From: Caecitellus pseudoparvulus
Taxonomy: Eukaryota; Bigyra: Bicosoecida
Direction: 5' to 3'
Assembly: GCA_965644315.1 (NCBI GenBank)
Contig: CBFFRQ010000069.1
Location: 806,001-870,000, forward strand
DNA: 64,000 nucleotides
Part shown: one piece after another, positions 21,609 to 32,300 of the stretch
Position numbering within the stretch: the first letter of the stretch is position 1
How the letters are laid out: every line of letters starts with the position of its first letter
The notes under the pieces: model-generated
The model's database searches: none
What the model was told of the DNA's origin: nothing
The model's input: only the letters and a program-made list of their open reading frames with translations
Position numbers and translations under genes: made by a program

Positions 21609-22010
21609 TGTGCAGCAGTGGCGCACGGAGCCTTGATACACAGCAGCAGCGGGCACCTTCTCTGGAAAAGCGAGCAGAGAAGGGAGCAGGTTCGTTTCGA
21701 GGACATTGACCTACGCCGGATAAAGATCCTTCCTTTTTGAAGTGACCGCTGAGCTCACGCGCCCCAGCCAGGGGGAGCTAGAGCCGCTCTCGCCACTTGG
21801 GCAGAGCAAACTCTGTGTACGTTGAAATCCATGCAGGGAGCACAGCAACCATGCCTCTCAGCAACAACCCAATTCCGCAAGAATCCCTGACAGAGCATCA
21901 TTTCACACGCTGACGTGCCTTGCAGCAAATTGCAGGCTGCTTCCTGCGGATCCTAGCTTGGTGGCCTCAGCGGTGGTCTATTTCCGCAAGCACGCACCTT
22001 TGCAGGGACC
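21609..22010. promoter_or_regulatory. Bidirectional intergenic region between PKA-R and RABGGTB
   Basis: This 402-base gap lies between two divergent starts and must carry both promoters. No TATA box or known motif stands out. Part of it stays open on the minus strand next to the PKA-R start, so a further 5' exon of PKA-R is possible but not shown. Confidence 0.4.
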
Positions 22011-23057
22011 ATGGCGGCGTACCTCACAGGCAAGCACAAAGAATACATCAAAGCTCTCAGTGACAAACAAGATACCTTTGAGTATGTCGTTACTGAACAC
22101 CTTCGCGTCAGTGGCGCTTACTGGGCGCTTGGCACGTGGCGCATCATCGCTGAGGCAGAGGACTGGCCACAGGAGGAGATGCTTGAGTGGCTCATGACGT
22201 GCTACCATGCCTCGGAGGGGAGCTTCGGCGGAAATTCCGGACACGATGGTCATCTACTGTACACCTTGAGCGCCGTCCAAATGCTGGCCATGTGCGGGGA
22301 GCTCTCTCGCATCGACCCAGACAATGTGGCAGCCTACATTGCCAGCCTTCAGCGAGCTGACGGGAGTTTTGTTGGGGACAAGTGGGGAGAAGTGGACACC
22401 CGTTTTTCCTACTGTGCCATTGCAGCGTGCCAAATTCTGGGGCGACCTGACGCCATCGACACAGCGAAGGCGGTGGAGTTCGTCCTCTCTTGCTCAAACT
22501 TTGACGGCGGGTTCGGCGCTGTCACTGGGGCTGAATCCCATGGAGGGCAGGTGTTCTGCTGCGTGGCTGCCCTCTCGATTGCTGGTGCATTAGATCGTAT
22601 CGATGCAGATGCGCTGGGCTGGTGGCTCGCCGAAAGGCAATGCGACAGTGGCGGCTTGAACGGCAGGCCTGAGAAGCAGTCAGACGTCTGCTATTCTTGG
22701 TGGAATTTGTCGGTTCTCAGCATACTTGGGCGCATTCAATGGATCAACACGGATAAGTTGATGGACTTCATCCTGGAATGCCAGGACAGTGACGGCGGCA
22801 TTGCAGACAGACCAGGAAATGTGGCAGATGTGTACCACACATTCTTCGGCACTTGTGGCCTCTCCTTGCTGGGCCGCCTGGACAGACTTGGAGTGCCTAA
22901 CACGCCCATTAACCCCGTTTACGCCTTGCCTGAGCCTCTGGTTCAAGCAATGAAGCTGCCTCATCAACTTCTTCAAGACCCGCACCGTGCCTTAACCAGC
23001 GCAATGCCTTCGGATGCCGCCGCGCAGCCCACTGAAGCTTTGGAGGGAGCCGGCTAG
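22011..23057 (+). CDS. RABGGTB: Rab geranylgeranyltransferase beta subunit
   Basis: An intact 348-residue single exon, close to the usual ~330. It starts MAAYLTGKHKEYI at an ATG in good context (gaccATGGCG). The alpha-alpha barrel repeats are readable as successive GSF/GGF-type motifs (EGSFGG, DGSFVGD, DGGFGA, SGGLNG, DGGIAD). Zinc ligands are in place: Asp and Cys in SDVCYSWW and His in DVYHTFFG. The signature GRPEKQSDVCYSWW is characteristic of this beta subunit rather than farnesyl- or GGTase-I beta. With the alpha subunit and Rab escort protein it attaches geranylgeranyl groups to Rab C-termini in the cytosol for vesicle traffic. Its TAG stop is the plus-strand half of a CTAG shared with the convergent neighbour. 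Confidence 0.96.
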   Translation: MAAYLTGKHKEYIKALSDKQDTFEYVVTEHLRVSGAYWALGTWRIIAEAEDWPQEEMLEWLMTCYHASEGSFGGNSGHDGHLLYTLSAVQMLAMCGELSRIDPDNVAAYIASLQRADGSFVGDKWGEVDTRFSYCAIAACQILGRPDAIDTAKAVEFVLSCSNFDGGFGAVTGAESHGGQVFCCVAALSIAGALDRIDADALGWWLAERQCDSGGLNGRPEKQSDVCYSWWNLSVLSILGRIQWINTDKLMDFILECQDSDGGIADRPGNVADVYHTFFGTCGLSLLGRLDRLGVPNTPINPVYALPEPLVQAMKLPHQLLQDPHRALTSAMPSDAAAQPTEALEGAG

Positions 23058-26000
23058 ATCCCGCAACATGCCCGCGACGTTTTACAGCGCTCACCCTGCC
23101 CTCCACGGTCACTCCCGATCCCAGCCTTCACTGATGCAGGAGCCTTTCCCAAGCCCGCGTGGGTGTCAGGGCAGGAGGAGCAACTGGGCATGCCTCCGGT
23201 GCTGTACGACCCAGCAGGGCATTGCCTAGGCTCTACTGAACCCTCTGGACAAAAGTGCCCAGCAGGGCACGAAGCAGTGCAGAACCGAGTGGCAAGACCC
23301 TCCCTTGAACCGTGCCGCCCGGCAGGACACGGAAAGCTTTTGCCGTTGACGCAGAAGCTTCCTTTCGGGCACACTCTTTGACCAGTTTGGAAGCGGGACA
23401 GAGGATCGCTGGATCCGTGTGTATAGTAGCCAAGCTTGGCAAACCTCGGTAGTGCTGAGCCTTCCGGGCAGAACACCGACGCGCCACCGTTCTCGAACAA
23501 AATTCCGGCTATGGTAGTGTTCCCGACTAGCTCTGTCACAGCAGGTGCACGCACGCGCCATCCACTTTCCCAGGCGAAGGTGTAGTTGCCCAAGCTGTCG
23601 TTAAAGGTGCCCCGCATGAATGCAGCCTGAACCATTTGCAGTCGACCGGCCACCTCGCCATCATTGTGGACACTCCCATCAACTGAACTGATCTCCGACG
23701 GTGTCAAAGACGCAAGGCCTGTCTGTGACGCCTTCGTCAACGCCGCAAGTTCTTCCGCCATGCTTAGAATCTGTTGCGCTTGCGAACCAGACAAGCCACT
23801 TCCCCCGAATCCACCAGACACTGCATGACCCAAGCTTGTATGTTGGCGCGCATTCAGGAAGCGTGACGGCACCTTGAGCCCTGTGTCTTGAAGCTGCACT
23901 TCGTCTACGCCAGGCAGCAGCAAGCTGCCGCAGGGGTGCGCTGTCGGGGACTGTGTGCCGGGAGGGCAAAAGTAGCCACTGGGGCAAGCACCTTCGCAGC
24001 TTGAGCTGTTCTCGGCCTTGCGCGATCCCCATCGACCACTGGGACATTGAAACATCACACCTTTAGAACAGAAGTTTCCTGGAAGACAAACTTGGAATGC
24101 TTGCCGGGTTGCGTTCCCTGGCACACTCTCGCCGCTGTGGTCACCGCCGGTGCTGAAGGTGCCGGTCGGGACCGGAAGAGGTGCTGAACTGCCGATGGGG
24201 CAGTACACTTCTGAACCACCACATGGCTGCGCTGTGGGGGTCTTCGATCCTTCAGGGCAGAAATAACCAGCAGCACATGCCCCTGAGCAGCCCTCCGTCG
24301 CAAGCCCGTGCGCTGAGCCGTACCGCCCGGCTGGGCAAGGGTGCCTGGTCCCCCCTGTGCAAAACCACCCCGGCTCACACCGTCGCTGACCAATTCGACG
24401 GTGCGTGGACGTAGACTCTGGCACTGAGTAGAATCCTTTCTCGACTCTAGTTGGTGCTCCGGAACCGGCGGGGCAGAACACAGATGTGGACCCGCATGGT
24501 GACTGGCGCGGGGAAACCGAGCCCCACGGACAGTAAAAGCCTTTTTCGCAAACTCCATCACAGGCAGGGTGTGAAACTCCTTCATGATTTCCGAATCGAC
24601 CAGGTGGGCACTCGAACCGGAGGCCGCCTGTGCAGAAGTGCCCTGGTTCGCATACCTTCTGAGCTTTTCGTTGAACCCAGTCCCCCATCGCTCCGGAGAC
24701 ACACGCCCTGGACACGTCCGAGGATATGTACAGGCTAGATACATCCCCTGTCAAGTCGTGAGCACCAGTGGGTCCGAAATCACCCTCCCGCGGGCAGTGT
24801 AATGGTGCAGCTGGGAACGTGTAGCCGCCACTGTCTGAGGTCCTTCCCCCTTCTGAGTAATGACCGACTTCCACAGGCAGTGGGCGCCCGCTGCCGCGAG
24901 GACAGAACTCCGAGGGAGATCCACATTGTTCTGCTTCATTCCAGGTGCTTCCAGGGGGGCAAAAGAAACCAGCCGCGCACTCTCCAGAGCACGCAGGATT
25001 CCCTTCCCCGGTCCGGCTCCCGAACCTGCCGGCTGCGCACTTTGCCTGTGCCCCGAGCAGGCAAAAGACCCCTTGCTCACACATTTTAATGCCATATTGT
25101 CTTCTTGGCTCCATCGTGGGGACTCCGACGAAGCCAGGGGGTACCTCGCGGGGTTGTGTCGAGCCAACAGGGCAGAAGACAGACGGTCCTCCACACTCCT
25201 GGGCCATGCCAGTGTGGCTGCCTTCCGGGCACCAAAAGCCTGCATGGCATGGACCAGAGCACAGCGGGTCTGTCTCACCACTGCCACTGCCGAAGCGCCC
25301 TGCGGGGCATGGTCTCCTCACACCTGCCACACAGTACGACCCTGCAGGACACCGCCGCTCGGCAGTCTGCGTGCTCAAAGACTGGTCCAACGAAAGTATC
25401 AATTCGAATTCGCCTTGCACCGAGTCAACGAAAGCAAAGGTGCCTTGGCCGTGCAGCGCATGGGTGCTGGCAACGTGGGCCACGGCTGCGACAGTTCCTG
25501 CAGGCAGATCCTGAGCTTGTGGGGACCCCTGTGTCAGCAAGGTGCCGTTGCCGGCGGCTGTGTGGGCCGCTAGAAGCTGCGCAGCTCGCACCAAGGAATC
25601 AAAAGCGTACTTTGATTTGCTCCAATTTCCGTCTTGCGTTCCGATGTCTGTATCCCAGGCCCCAATTAAGTCTTGCAAGGCCACAGATTGACTCGCGAGG
25701 CCTTCCGTTGCTGACGCCGGGAAGGAGTGTGATGCGTACCATTCAGAACTGACAGTTAAGGAGCTGCCTGGCGTGTTCCGAACGCTGAAAAAGCCAGGTG
25801 ACACCTTTGTTGGCTGCCTGCTGCCTTCTGGGCAGAAGACACTTGCTGGATGCTCCAGCCCATACCCACACTCCACAAGCTCTGCACTGGTTCCACCTGA
25901 TATTGGGCAATAGAAGCCTGCCGCGCAAGGTCCTTGACAAGACTGGCGAGTTTCACCCATGCGCTGTCCAAATCGCCCGGGTGGACACAAAGCGGCCCGT

Positions 26001-27145
26001 CCATCCCTGCAAAAGAACCCCGCCGTGCAAGGCACAGACATAGTTCGAGTTAGTGCTGTACCCCCTTCGCTGAAGTGGCCTTCTGGAACAGGGAGTGGCC
26101 TCCCCGAGCCTGCAGGGCAGAAGACCACGTTGCGTTCGCTAGTTGACGCACATGGAAGCTGCTGTGGTCCTATTGAGCCTGGAGGACAGAAGAATCCAGC
26201 TTCACACAAGCCGCTACAGTCGGGACTCGAGCTGCCTTCTCGTTCTCCAAAGCGGCCGGCAGGGCATGGGAATCGCACGCCGTTCACACAAAAGTGCCCC
26301 AAAGGGCAGAGCACCTGTTTTGTGCGTGATTGGGAGGTCTCAAGTGTGTCTTGCAGGTCAGTTCCCACCGAGAAATGCGAATTCCCCCCTTCGTTCACAC
26401 TTCCCTGTGGACTCTCACTCACTCTTGACGGCGAGCCGGACCCGCGTGGGCAGAACTGATGGAAGCCACCACACCTCCTCTGGGTTGGAGATACACTTCC
26501 AGGCGGACAAAAGTAGCCTTCTTGACACTCTCCCGAGCACTTCGGGCTGCTTTCGCCTGGGATGCTTCCATAGCGGCCAGCTGGGCAAGGGTGCTGCACG
26601 CCCTGAGAGGCGTAGAAGCCCGGCTTCACCTGCTGTATGTGTGTGTGCATGGAGCCATCCTCCAGTAGAGATCCAAACCCGATACTTCCGAGCGGTACAG
26701 GAAGTGGGTGCGCTGCTCCAGCTGGGCAGTACACACTTGGTCCACCGCAGGGTTCCGGCCTGACGGTGCCAGAGAGTTGGCGGTTAGGCGTAGTTTTCCA
26801 GGCCTGGGGGCAGAACGAGCCAGCTGGGCACTCTTCACAAGTACTGGAACCAAACTTGTCGTTGAAAGTTCCACCTGGGCAGGGTCTTTGAACTGATCCA
26901 GCACAAAAGAAACCAGGGCGGCATGAAGAGAAACCTGGGCAGCCGTCCACCCACGGGCCATGGGCTTGCACCAGGTCAACGAAAGTGCCGTCCCCACAAA
27001 CAGATGGTGGGCGGACAGGTTCCCCCCCATAGCACTGAAAGGGGACAAAAAAAGCCAGGAGACACACCATCCACGCGTGCTCCGCCAGAACCCTCATTCT
27101 CCAACACGCAGTCTTGGCTGAAGAAACGCGTGTGAAACGCAGCAT
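23054..27145 (-). CDS. Secreted GCC2/GCC3 cysteine-rich repeat protein
   Basis: An uninterrupted 1,363-codon frame. A hydrophobic stretch around residues 26-40 (MVCLLAFFVPFQCY) is a signal peptide; translation may begin at Met1 or at Met17. About ten modules of ~90 residues follow, each with a GxFC, CPAGR(F/Y)GS, C-x-G-x-C-x-x-G-(F/Y)-(F/W)-CP-x-GS and (V/S)(F/Y)CP-x-GS pattern. They are related to, but distinct from, the submodules of the giant plus-strand protein. Two long non-cysteine insertions interrupt the pattern (about bases 25400-25780 and 23480-23930). No TM helix or GPI-like tail is visible, so I infer an extracellular matrix or wall protein. The last ~35 residues lose the repeat and read through GGCAGG/gtgagc at about 23095, so the true end could be an unpredicted exon rather than the stop at 23054. 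Confidence 0.85.
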   Translation of the reverse strand: MLRFTRVSSAKTACWRMRVLAEHAWMVCLLAFFVPFQCYGGEPVRPPSVCGDGTFVDLVQAHGPWVDGCPGFSSCRPGFFCAGSVQRPCPGGTFNDKFGSSTCEECPAGSFCPQAWKTTPNRQLSGTVRPEPCGGPSVYCPAGAAHPLPVPLGSIGFGSLLEDGSMHTHIQQVKPGFYASQGVQHPCPAGRYGSIPGESSPKCSGECQEGYFCPPGSVSPTQRRCGGFHQFCPRGSGSPSRVSESPQGSVNEGGNSHFSVGTDLQDTLETSQSRTKQVLCPLGHFCVNGVRFPCPAGRFGEREGSSSPDCSGLCEAGFFCPPGSIGPQQLPCASTSERNVVFCPAGSGRPLPVPEGHFSEGGTALTRTMSVPCTAGFFCRDGRAALCPPGRFGQRMGETRQSCQGPCAAGFYCPISGGTSAELVECGYGLEHPASVFCPEGSRQPTKVSPGFFSVRNTPGSSLTVSSEWYASHSFPASATEGLASQSVALQDLIGAWDTDIGTQDGNWSKSKYAFDSLVRAAQLLAAHTAAGNGTLLTQGSPQAQDLPAGTVAAVAHVASTHALHGQGTFAFVDSVQGEFELILSLDQSLSTQTAERRCPAGSYCVAGVRRPCPAGRFGSGSGETDPLCSGPCHAGFWCPEGSHTGMAQECGGPSVFCPVGSTQPREVPPGFVGVPTMEPRRQYGIKMCEQGVFCLLGAQAKCAAGRFGSRTGEGNPACSGECAAGFFCPPGSTWNEAEQCGSPSEFCPRGSGRPLPVEVGHYSEGGRTSDSGGYTFPAAPLHCPREGDFGPTGAHDLTGDVSSLYISSDVSRACVSGAMGDWVQRKAQKVCEPGHFCTGGLRFECPPGRFGNHEGVSHPACDGVCEKGFYCPWGSVSPRQSPCGSTSVFCPAGSGAPTRVEKGFYSVPESTSTHRRIGQRRCEPGWFCTGGTRHPCPAGRYGSAHGLATEGCSGACAAGYFCPEGSKTPTAQPCGGSEVYCPIGSSAPLPVPTGTFSTGGDHSGESVPGNATRQAFQVCLPGNFCSKGVMFQCPSGRWGSRKAENSSSCEGACPSGYFCPPGTQSPTAHPCGSLLLPGVDEVQLQDTGLKVPSRFLNARQHTSLGHAVSGGFGGSGLSGSQAQQILSMAEELAALTKASQTGLASLTPSEISSVDGSVHNDGEVAGRLQMVQAAFMRGTFNDSLGNYTFAWESGWRVRAPAVTELVGNTTIAGILFENGGASVFCPEGSALPRFAKLGYYTHGSSDPLSRFQTGQRVCPKGSFCVNGKSFPCPAGRHGSREGLATRFCTASCPAGHFCPEGSVEPRQCPAGSYSTGGMPSCSSCPDTHAGLGKAPASVKAGIGSDRGGQGERCKTSRACCGI
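23058..23060. other. No gap between RABGGTB and the convergent cysteine-rich gene
   Basis: The two coding regions meet tail to tail at CTAG (23054-23057). Each 3' UTR must therefore lie within the coding region of the other gene, unless the minus-strand gene ends through an unseen exon. Confidence 0.6.
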
Positions 27146-27349
27146 TCAAAGCAGCTCTCCCGTATGGGCAGGCAGCTGGACGCTACTATGGGCAGCCCTT
27201 GGGGAGTGCTTCGTTAAGTAGGGGGGCGTCTCGCTTCAAGGTGGCATGTTTGTGAATTTTGCTGGCGGTGTGGCAAGGCACAGGCTTCATACAGAGACAG
27301 TAGGAGGCCTGCGATTCAGCAACCCGACCAGCACCAGCCCAAGCCACGC

Positions 27350-29204
27350 TCATTGCCGTTTCGTTTCCCGCAACACGAACTCGATTCCCCGCCCAACATC
27401 GCGGTGCTTGTAGGTAAGCTTGGACAAACTTGCTGTTGACGTGCTGGCGGAAGGGGAGTCAGGCGTGCCGAAAACAACCCCCAACGGGACAGGGCTGTTG
27501 TCCCAGTAGTCACACTGGGCCTTCATGATGGCATGCTCTGTGTGCACCCCCATGCCACCATCAGTGGCGGTGTCCAGCACTTGCACTGGGTCAGTGGAGT
27601 CCCAGACTGGCCACTTTGGCAAGCCAGGACCGTTGGGGTCACCGGTCGCGACGAAATTGTACCAGTACTGCACGAACGTTCGAGAGAGCTCCTTCTCTGC
27701 ACTCGTCCAAAGCCCAAGCTCAAGATCAAAGACCATCAACAACTCTGAGCCATGAAATACACCCAAGTACTCAGACTGCAAGAACAGCCGGACGACCTCC
27801 AACTCATGAGTGAAGTAGTACTGGTAGTACGGCATTCCTTTTGCAGACAGGGCCCTCGCACTTGCGCGTGTAGGGCACTTCATCCCGCCGCCCCCCAAAA
27901 TAGCACTCACAGCCCACCACGGGGACTGGAACTGCTGCACAGGATACAGACCCACAAGCACATCTGCAGCCGTCTCGTTCTGCAAGAAAGCTGCTACCGT
28001 GTCACGGTACCCGCTGGAGTTCAAGTTATGGGGAATATCATCTGGCATGAACAAAGAACCTTCATTCCCGTTGAACCCTCCAATGACAGGAACTGGGTTA
28101 GCGATCTTCCCAGCTGCTGCGAGGTTGGCAGGTGTATCAAACAGCTCCACGCCATCCACCACAGGCGACCAGCGGAGCAGGCCCTCTGGTGTGTGGCTTG
28201 CGGCATCATGAAGTTCTTTGGCTGACTTTGTCCGCAAGCACGCCAGCACCTGCGGGTCACTTGCAGCACGCTCCGCTTCGTCATCTGACAAGTCGGAAGC
28301 CGAAGCCGCGGGATTGGAGGGGCTGAAACACCCAACGTGAATAGCAATCTGGTTGTGCTTTACCAGGGCAACAGAAAGAGGCTGCGCCGACCAGGGTGCG
28401 AAAGGTCCAGACTCGGTGATACCGCGATGGAAAAGCCCGGACGATCGCGGCATGACAAGATGGTTCGACACGCTACCAGCACCGGCGCTCTCCCCCTGGA
28501 TGGTCACCTGCGAAGGGTCCCCTCCAAAGTAAGCAATGTTGGCCTGGATCCATCTCAGTGCGGCTCTCTGGTCTTGAATACCATAGTTGCCAGTGGTTCC
28601 ATCAGGATCCTGAGCTCGCAACGCGTGCGAGGCCAGGAACCCGAATGCGTTCAGTCGATAGTTCGAGGTCACCACAATCACATCCGGATAATTCTCCAGA
28701 TCCTGCGTCGCCCAGTACAGAGGAAAGGATGCGCTGCCACTGTCCCATGACCCGCCGTACCAGAAGCTCAGCACCTGCACAGAGCGCGGAAATTGAAAGT
28801 GCAGCGCACTAGGGCGCTCCAGGGCAGGGCACGTCACGTACAGGCAAAGGGCCAGCCTTCGAAGGCTTCGAGGGAACGTAGACATTCAAATACAAACAGT
28901 CCTCCGAGACGTTGGTCGCGAAAGTGAACGCATCATGGCCCTGAAAACAGCTGTTCCCAAACGATGTTGCTTGGCGCACGCCAGTCCAGTTCGACGGTGC
29001 ACCTGGCGGCTGCCACCGTCGAGGCCCCACAGGGGGAGCAGCGAACGGGATACCCAAGTAGCTCTCTGTACTCTTCTCCAAGAGCCCCTGAACTTGCCCC
29101 TGAGCAGTGGTCCGAATCGGGCCTGATCCGAAGGCTCCTGAGGAAGCCGAAGCAACCTGCAAACTGAGCACTGCTGCCAAGCAAGCAAGCACGACCGACT
29201 TCAT
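27350..29204 (-). CDS. Secreted type-B carboxylesterase (alpha/beta hydrolase, cholinesterase-like)
   Basis: Two exons, 29204-28842 and 28774-27350, joined in phase 0 across a 67-nt intron (PLP|VLSFWYGGSWDSG), for 595 residues. The signal peptide is MKSVVLACLAAVLSLQVASA. Family marks: YLGIPFAAPPVGPRRW near the N-terminus, EDCLYLNVYVP, the oxyanion-hole region YGGSWDSG, and the nucleophile elbow GESAGAGSV. The acid is Glu in GGFNGNEGSLF and the catalytic His is in GVFHGSELL. All triad members are present, so it should hydrolyse carboxylic esters outside the cell or in the secretory pathway. The substrate cannot be read from sequence. The Asn-rich substrate loop and several NxS/T sites suit a secreted glycoprotein. 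It is 146 bases downstream of the cyclophilin-PDZ gene and 204 upstream of the secreted cysteine-rich gene, all on the minus strand but with separate starts. Confidence 0.92.
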
Positions 29205-29350
29205 GGCAACTTAGCTTCTCAAAACAAACTCAAAACAGACACACTTTCACTGCCAATCACTTACACCTGAGGAGATTTTGATCTGCATTGCTAAACTGCA
29301 AGCACAGTACTCCAATCCTAAGTCCAAACCTGGGGAGCACAATGCACAAC

Positions 29351-32300
29351 CTAAAGAGACCCACGATAAAAAACGACGGCTACTCCAGAATCGTAAGAAG
29401 CTTGACCTGAACAGGACTCGAGAGAATGCCTGACAGCCGTTCCGGTCTCAACAGATGAAAAAACATCTACGTCGCACCCAACACCCACCCAGCCTCGCAC
29501 ACCCTCCACACCCCCATCGCCCTCCATCACACCGCTCACGCTGGACTCGCTCACACCCCCCACCACACGCACCACACGGCTGCCCACCCCCACGCCCGCA
29601 GCGCTGCTGCCCAGACCCACCTTCGTCACACGCACGTCGCCGTCCGAGCCACCCAGGGACACGCCCAGCTTGCCACCGCTCACCACGTGCCACACCTTCA
29701 TGTCGCCCCCGCTCCCCCCCACATCCACCACACGCCCACGCGCGTACCCTGACCCCCCACTGTACACCACGCCCCCACCCACATCACTCACACCCGCCAC
29801 GCCCAGCAGCCCCCCACCGCTGCCGCCCCCCCCGCTGCCGCTTCCGCTGCCGCCCCCCCCGCCGCCGAACAGGCCCCCACCGCCCAACAGACTCCCGCCG
29901 CCGCCACTCACCCCACCAAATAGACTCCCGCCCACACCGCCGCTGCCGAAGCTCAACCCTGCACCCACACCGACTGACTCACCACCACCACCACCGCCCC
30001 CAGACCCGCCCTCGCCGACGGACACCGCGTCGCCACCCCCATCACCAGCCCCACCACCCCACTCACCCTCACCACACCACACCACCACCGCCACGCCGCT
30101 CTCCTCGCTCGCGCCCTCCACAGCACCCTTCAATGTGCTCCCCAGCACGCGCCGGCTCTCACCGCCCCCCACCACGTCCACATCACATCCAACACCCACC
30201 CAGCCTCGCACACCCTCCACACCCCCATCGCCCTCCATCACACCGCTCACGCTGGACTCGCTCACACCCCCCACCACACGCACCACACGGCTGCCCACCC
30301 CCACGCCCGCAGCGCTGCTGCCCAGACCCACCTTCGTCACACGCACGTCGCCGTCCGAGCCACCCAGGGACACGCCCAGCTTGCCACCGCTCACCACGTG
30401 CCACACCTTCATGTCGCCCCCGCTCCCCCCCACATCCACCACACGCCCACGCGCGTACCCTGACCCCCCACTGTACACCACGCCCCCACCCACATCACTC
30501 ACACCCGCCACGCCCAGCAGCCCCCCACCGCTGCCGCCCCCGCCGCTGCCGCCCCCGCCGCCGCCGCCGCCGAACAGGCCCCCACCGCCCAAAAGACTCC
30601 CGCCCCCGCCACTCACCCCACCAAACAGACTCCCGCCCACACCGCCGCTGCCGAAGCTCAACCCTGCACCCACGCCAACTGACTCACCACCACCACCACC
30701 ACCACCCCCAGACCCGCCCTCGCCGACGGACACCGCGTCGCCACCCCCATCACCAGCCCCACCATCCCACTCACCCTCACCACACCACACCACCACCGCC
30801 ACGCCGCTCTCCTCGCTCGCGCCCTCCACAGCACCCTTCAATGTGCTCCCCAGCACGCGCCGGCTCTCACCACCCCCCACCACGTCCACATCACATCCAA
30901 CACCCACCCAGCCTCGCACACCCTCCACACCCCCATCGCCCTCCATCACACCGCTCACGCTGGACTCGCTCACACCCCCCACCACACGCACCACACGGCT
31001 GCCCACCCCCACGCCCGCAGCGCTGCTGCCCAGACCCACCTTCGTCACACGCACGTCGCCGTCCGAGCCACCCAGGGACACGCCCAGCTTGCCACCGCTC
31101 ACCACGTGCCACACCTTCATGTCGCCCCCGCTCCCCCCCACATCCACCACACGCCCACGCGCGTACCCTGACCCCCCACTGTACACCACGCCCCCACCCA
31201 CATCACTCACCCCCGCCACGCCCAGCAGCCCCCCGCCGCTGCCGCTGCCGCTGCCGCCCCCGCCGCTGCCGCCCCCGCCGCTGCCGAACAGGCCCCCACC
31301 GCCCAACAGACTCCCGCCCCCCCCACTCCCCCCACCAAACAGACTCCCGCCCACACCGCCGCTGCCGAAGCTCAACCCTGCACCCACACCGACTGACTCA
31401 CCACCACCACCACCGCCCCCAGACCCGCCCTCGCCGACGGACACCGCGTCGCCACCCCCATCACCAGCCCCACCATCCCACTCACCCTCACCACACCACA
31501 CCACCACCGCCACGCCGCTCTCCTCGCTCGCGCCCTCCACAGCACCCTTCAATGTGCTCCCCAGCACGCGCCGGCTCTCACCGCCCCCCACCACGTCCAC
31601 ATCACATCCAACACCCACCCAGCCTCGCACACCCTCCACACCCCCATCGCCCTCCATCACACCGCTCACGCTGGACTCGCTCACACCCCCCACCACACGC
31701 ACCACACGGCTGCCCACCCCCACGCCCGCAGCGCTGCTGCCCAGACCCACCTTCGTCACACGCACGTCGCCGTCCGAGCCACCCAGGGACACGCCCAGCT
31801 TGCCACCGCTCACCACGTGCCACACCTTCATGTCGCCCCCGCTCCCCCCCACATCCACCACACGCCCACGCGCGTACCCTGACCCCCCACTGTACACCAC
31901 GCCCCCACCCACATCACTCACACCCGCCACGCCCAGCAGCCCCCCGCCCCCGCCACCGCCGCTGCCGCTGCCGCCGCTGCCGCTGCTGCCGCCGCCGAAC
32001 AGGCCCCCACCGCCCAACAGACTCCCGCCCCCGCCACTCCCCCCACCAAACAGACTCCCGCCCACACCGCCGCTGCCGAAGCTCAACCCTGCACCCACAC
32101 CGACTGACTCACCACCACCACCACCGCCCCCAGACCCGCCCTCGCCGACGGACACCGCGTCGCCACCCCCATCACCAGCCCCACCATCCCACTCACCCTC
32201 ACCACACCACACCACCACCGCCACGCCGCTCTCCTCGCTCGCGCCCTCCACAGCACCCTTCAATGTGCTCCCCAGCACGCGCCGGCTCTCACCACCCCCC

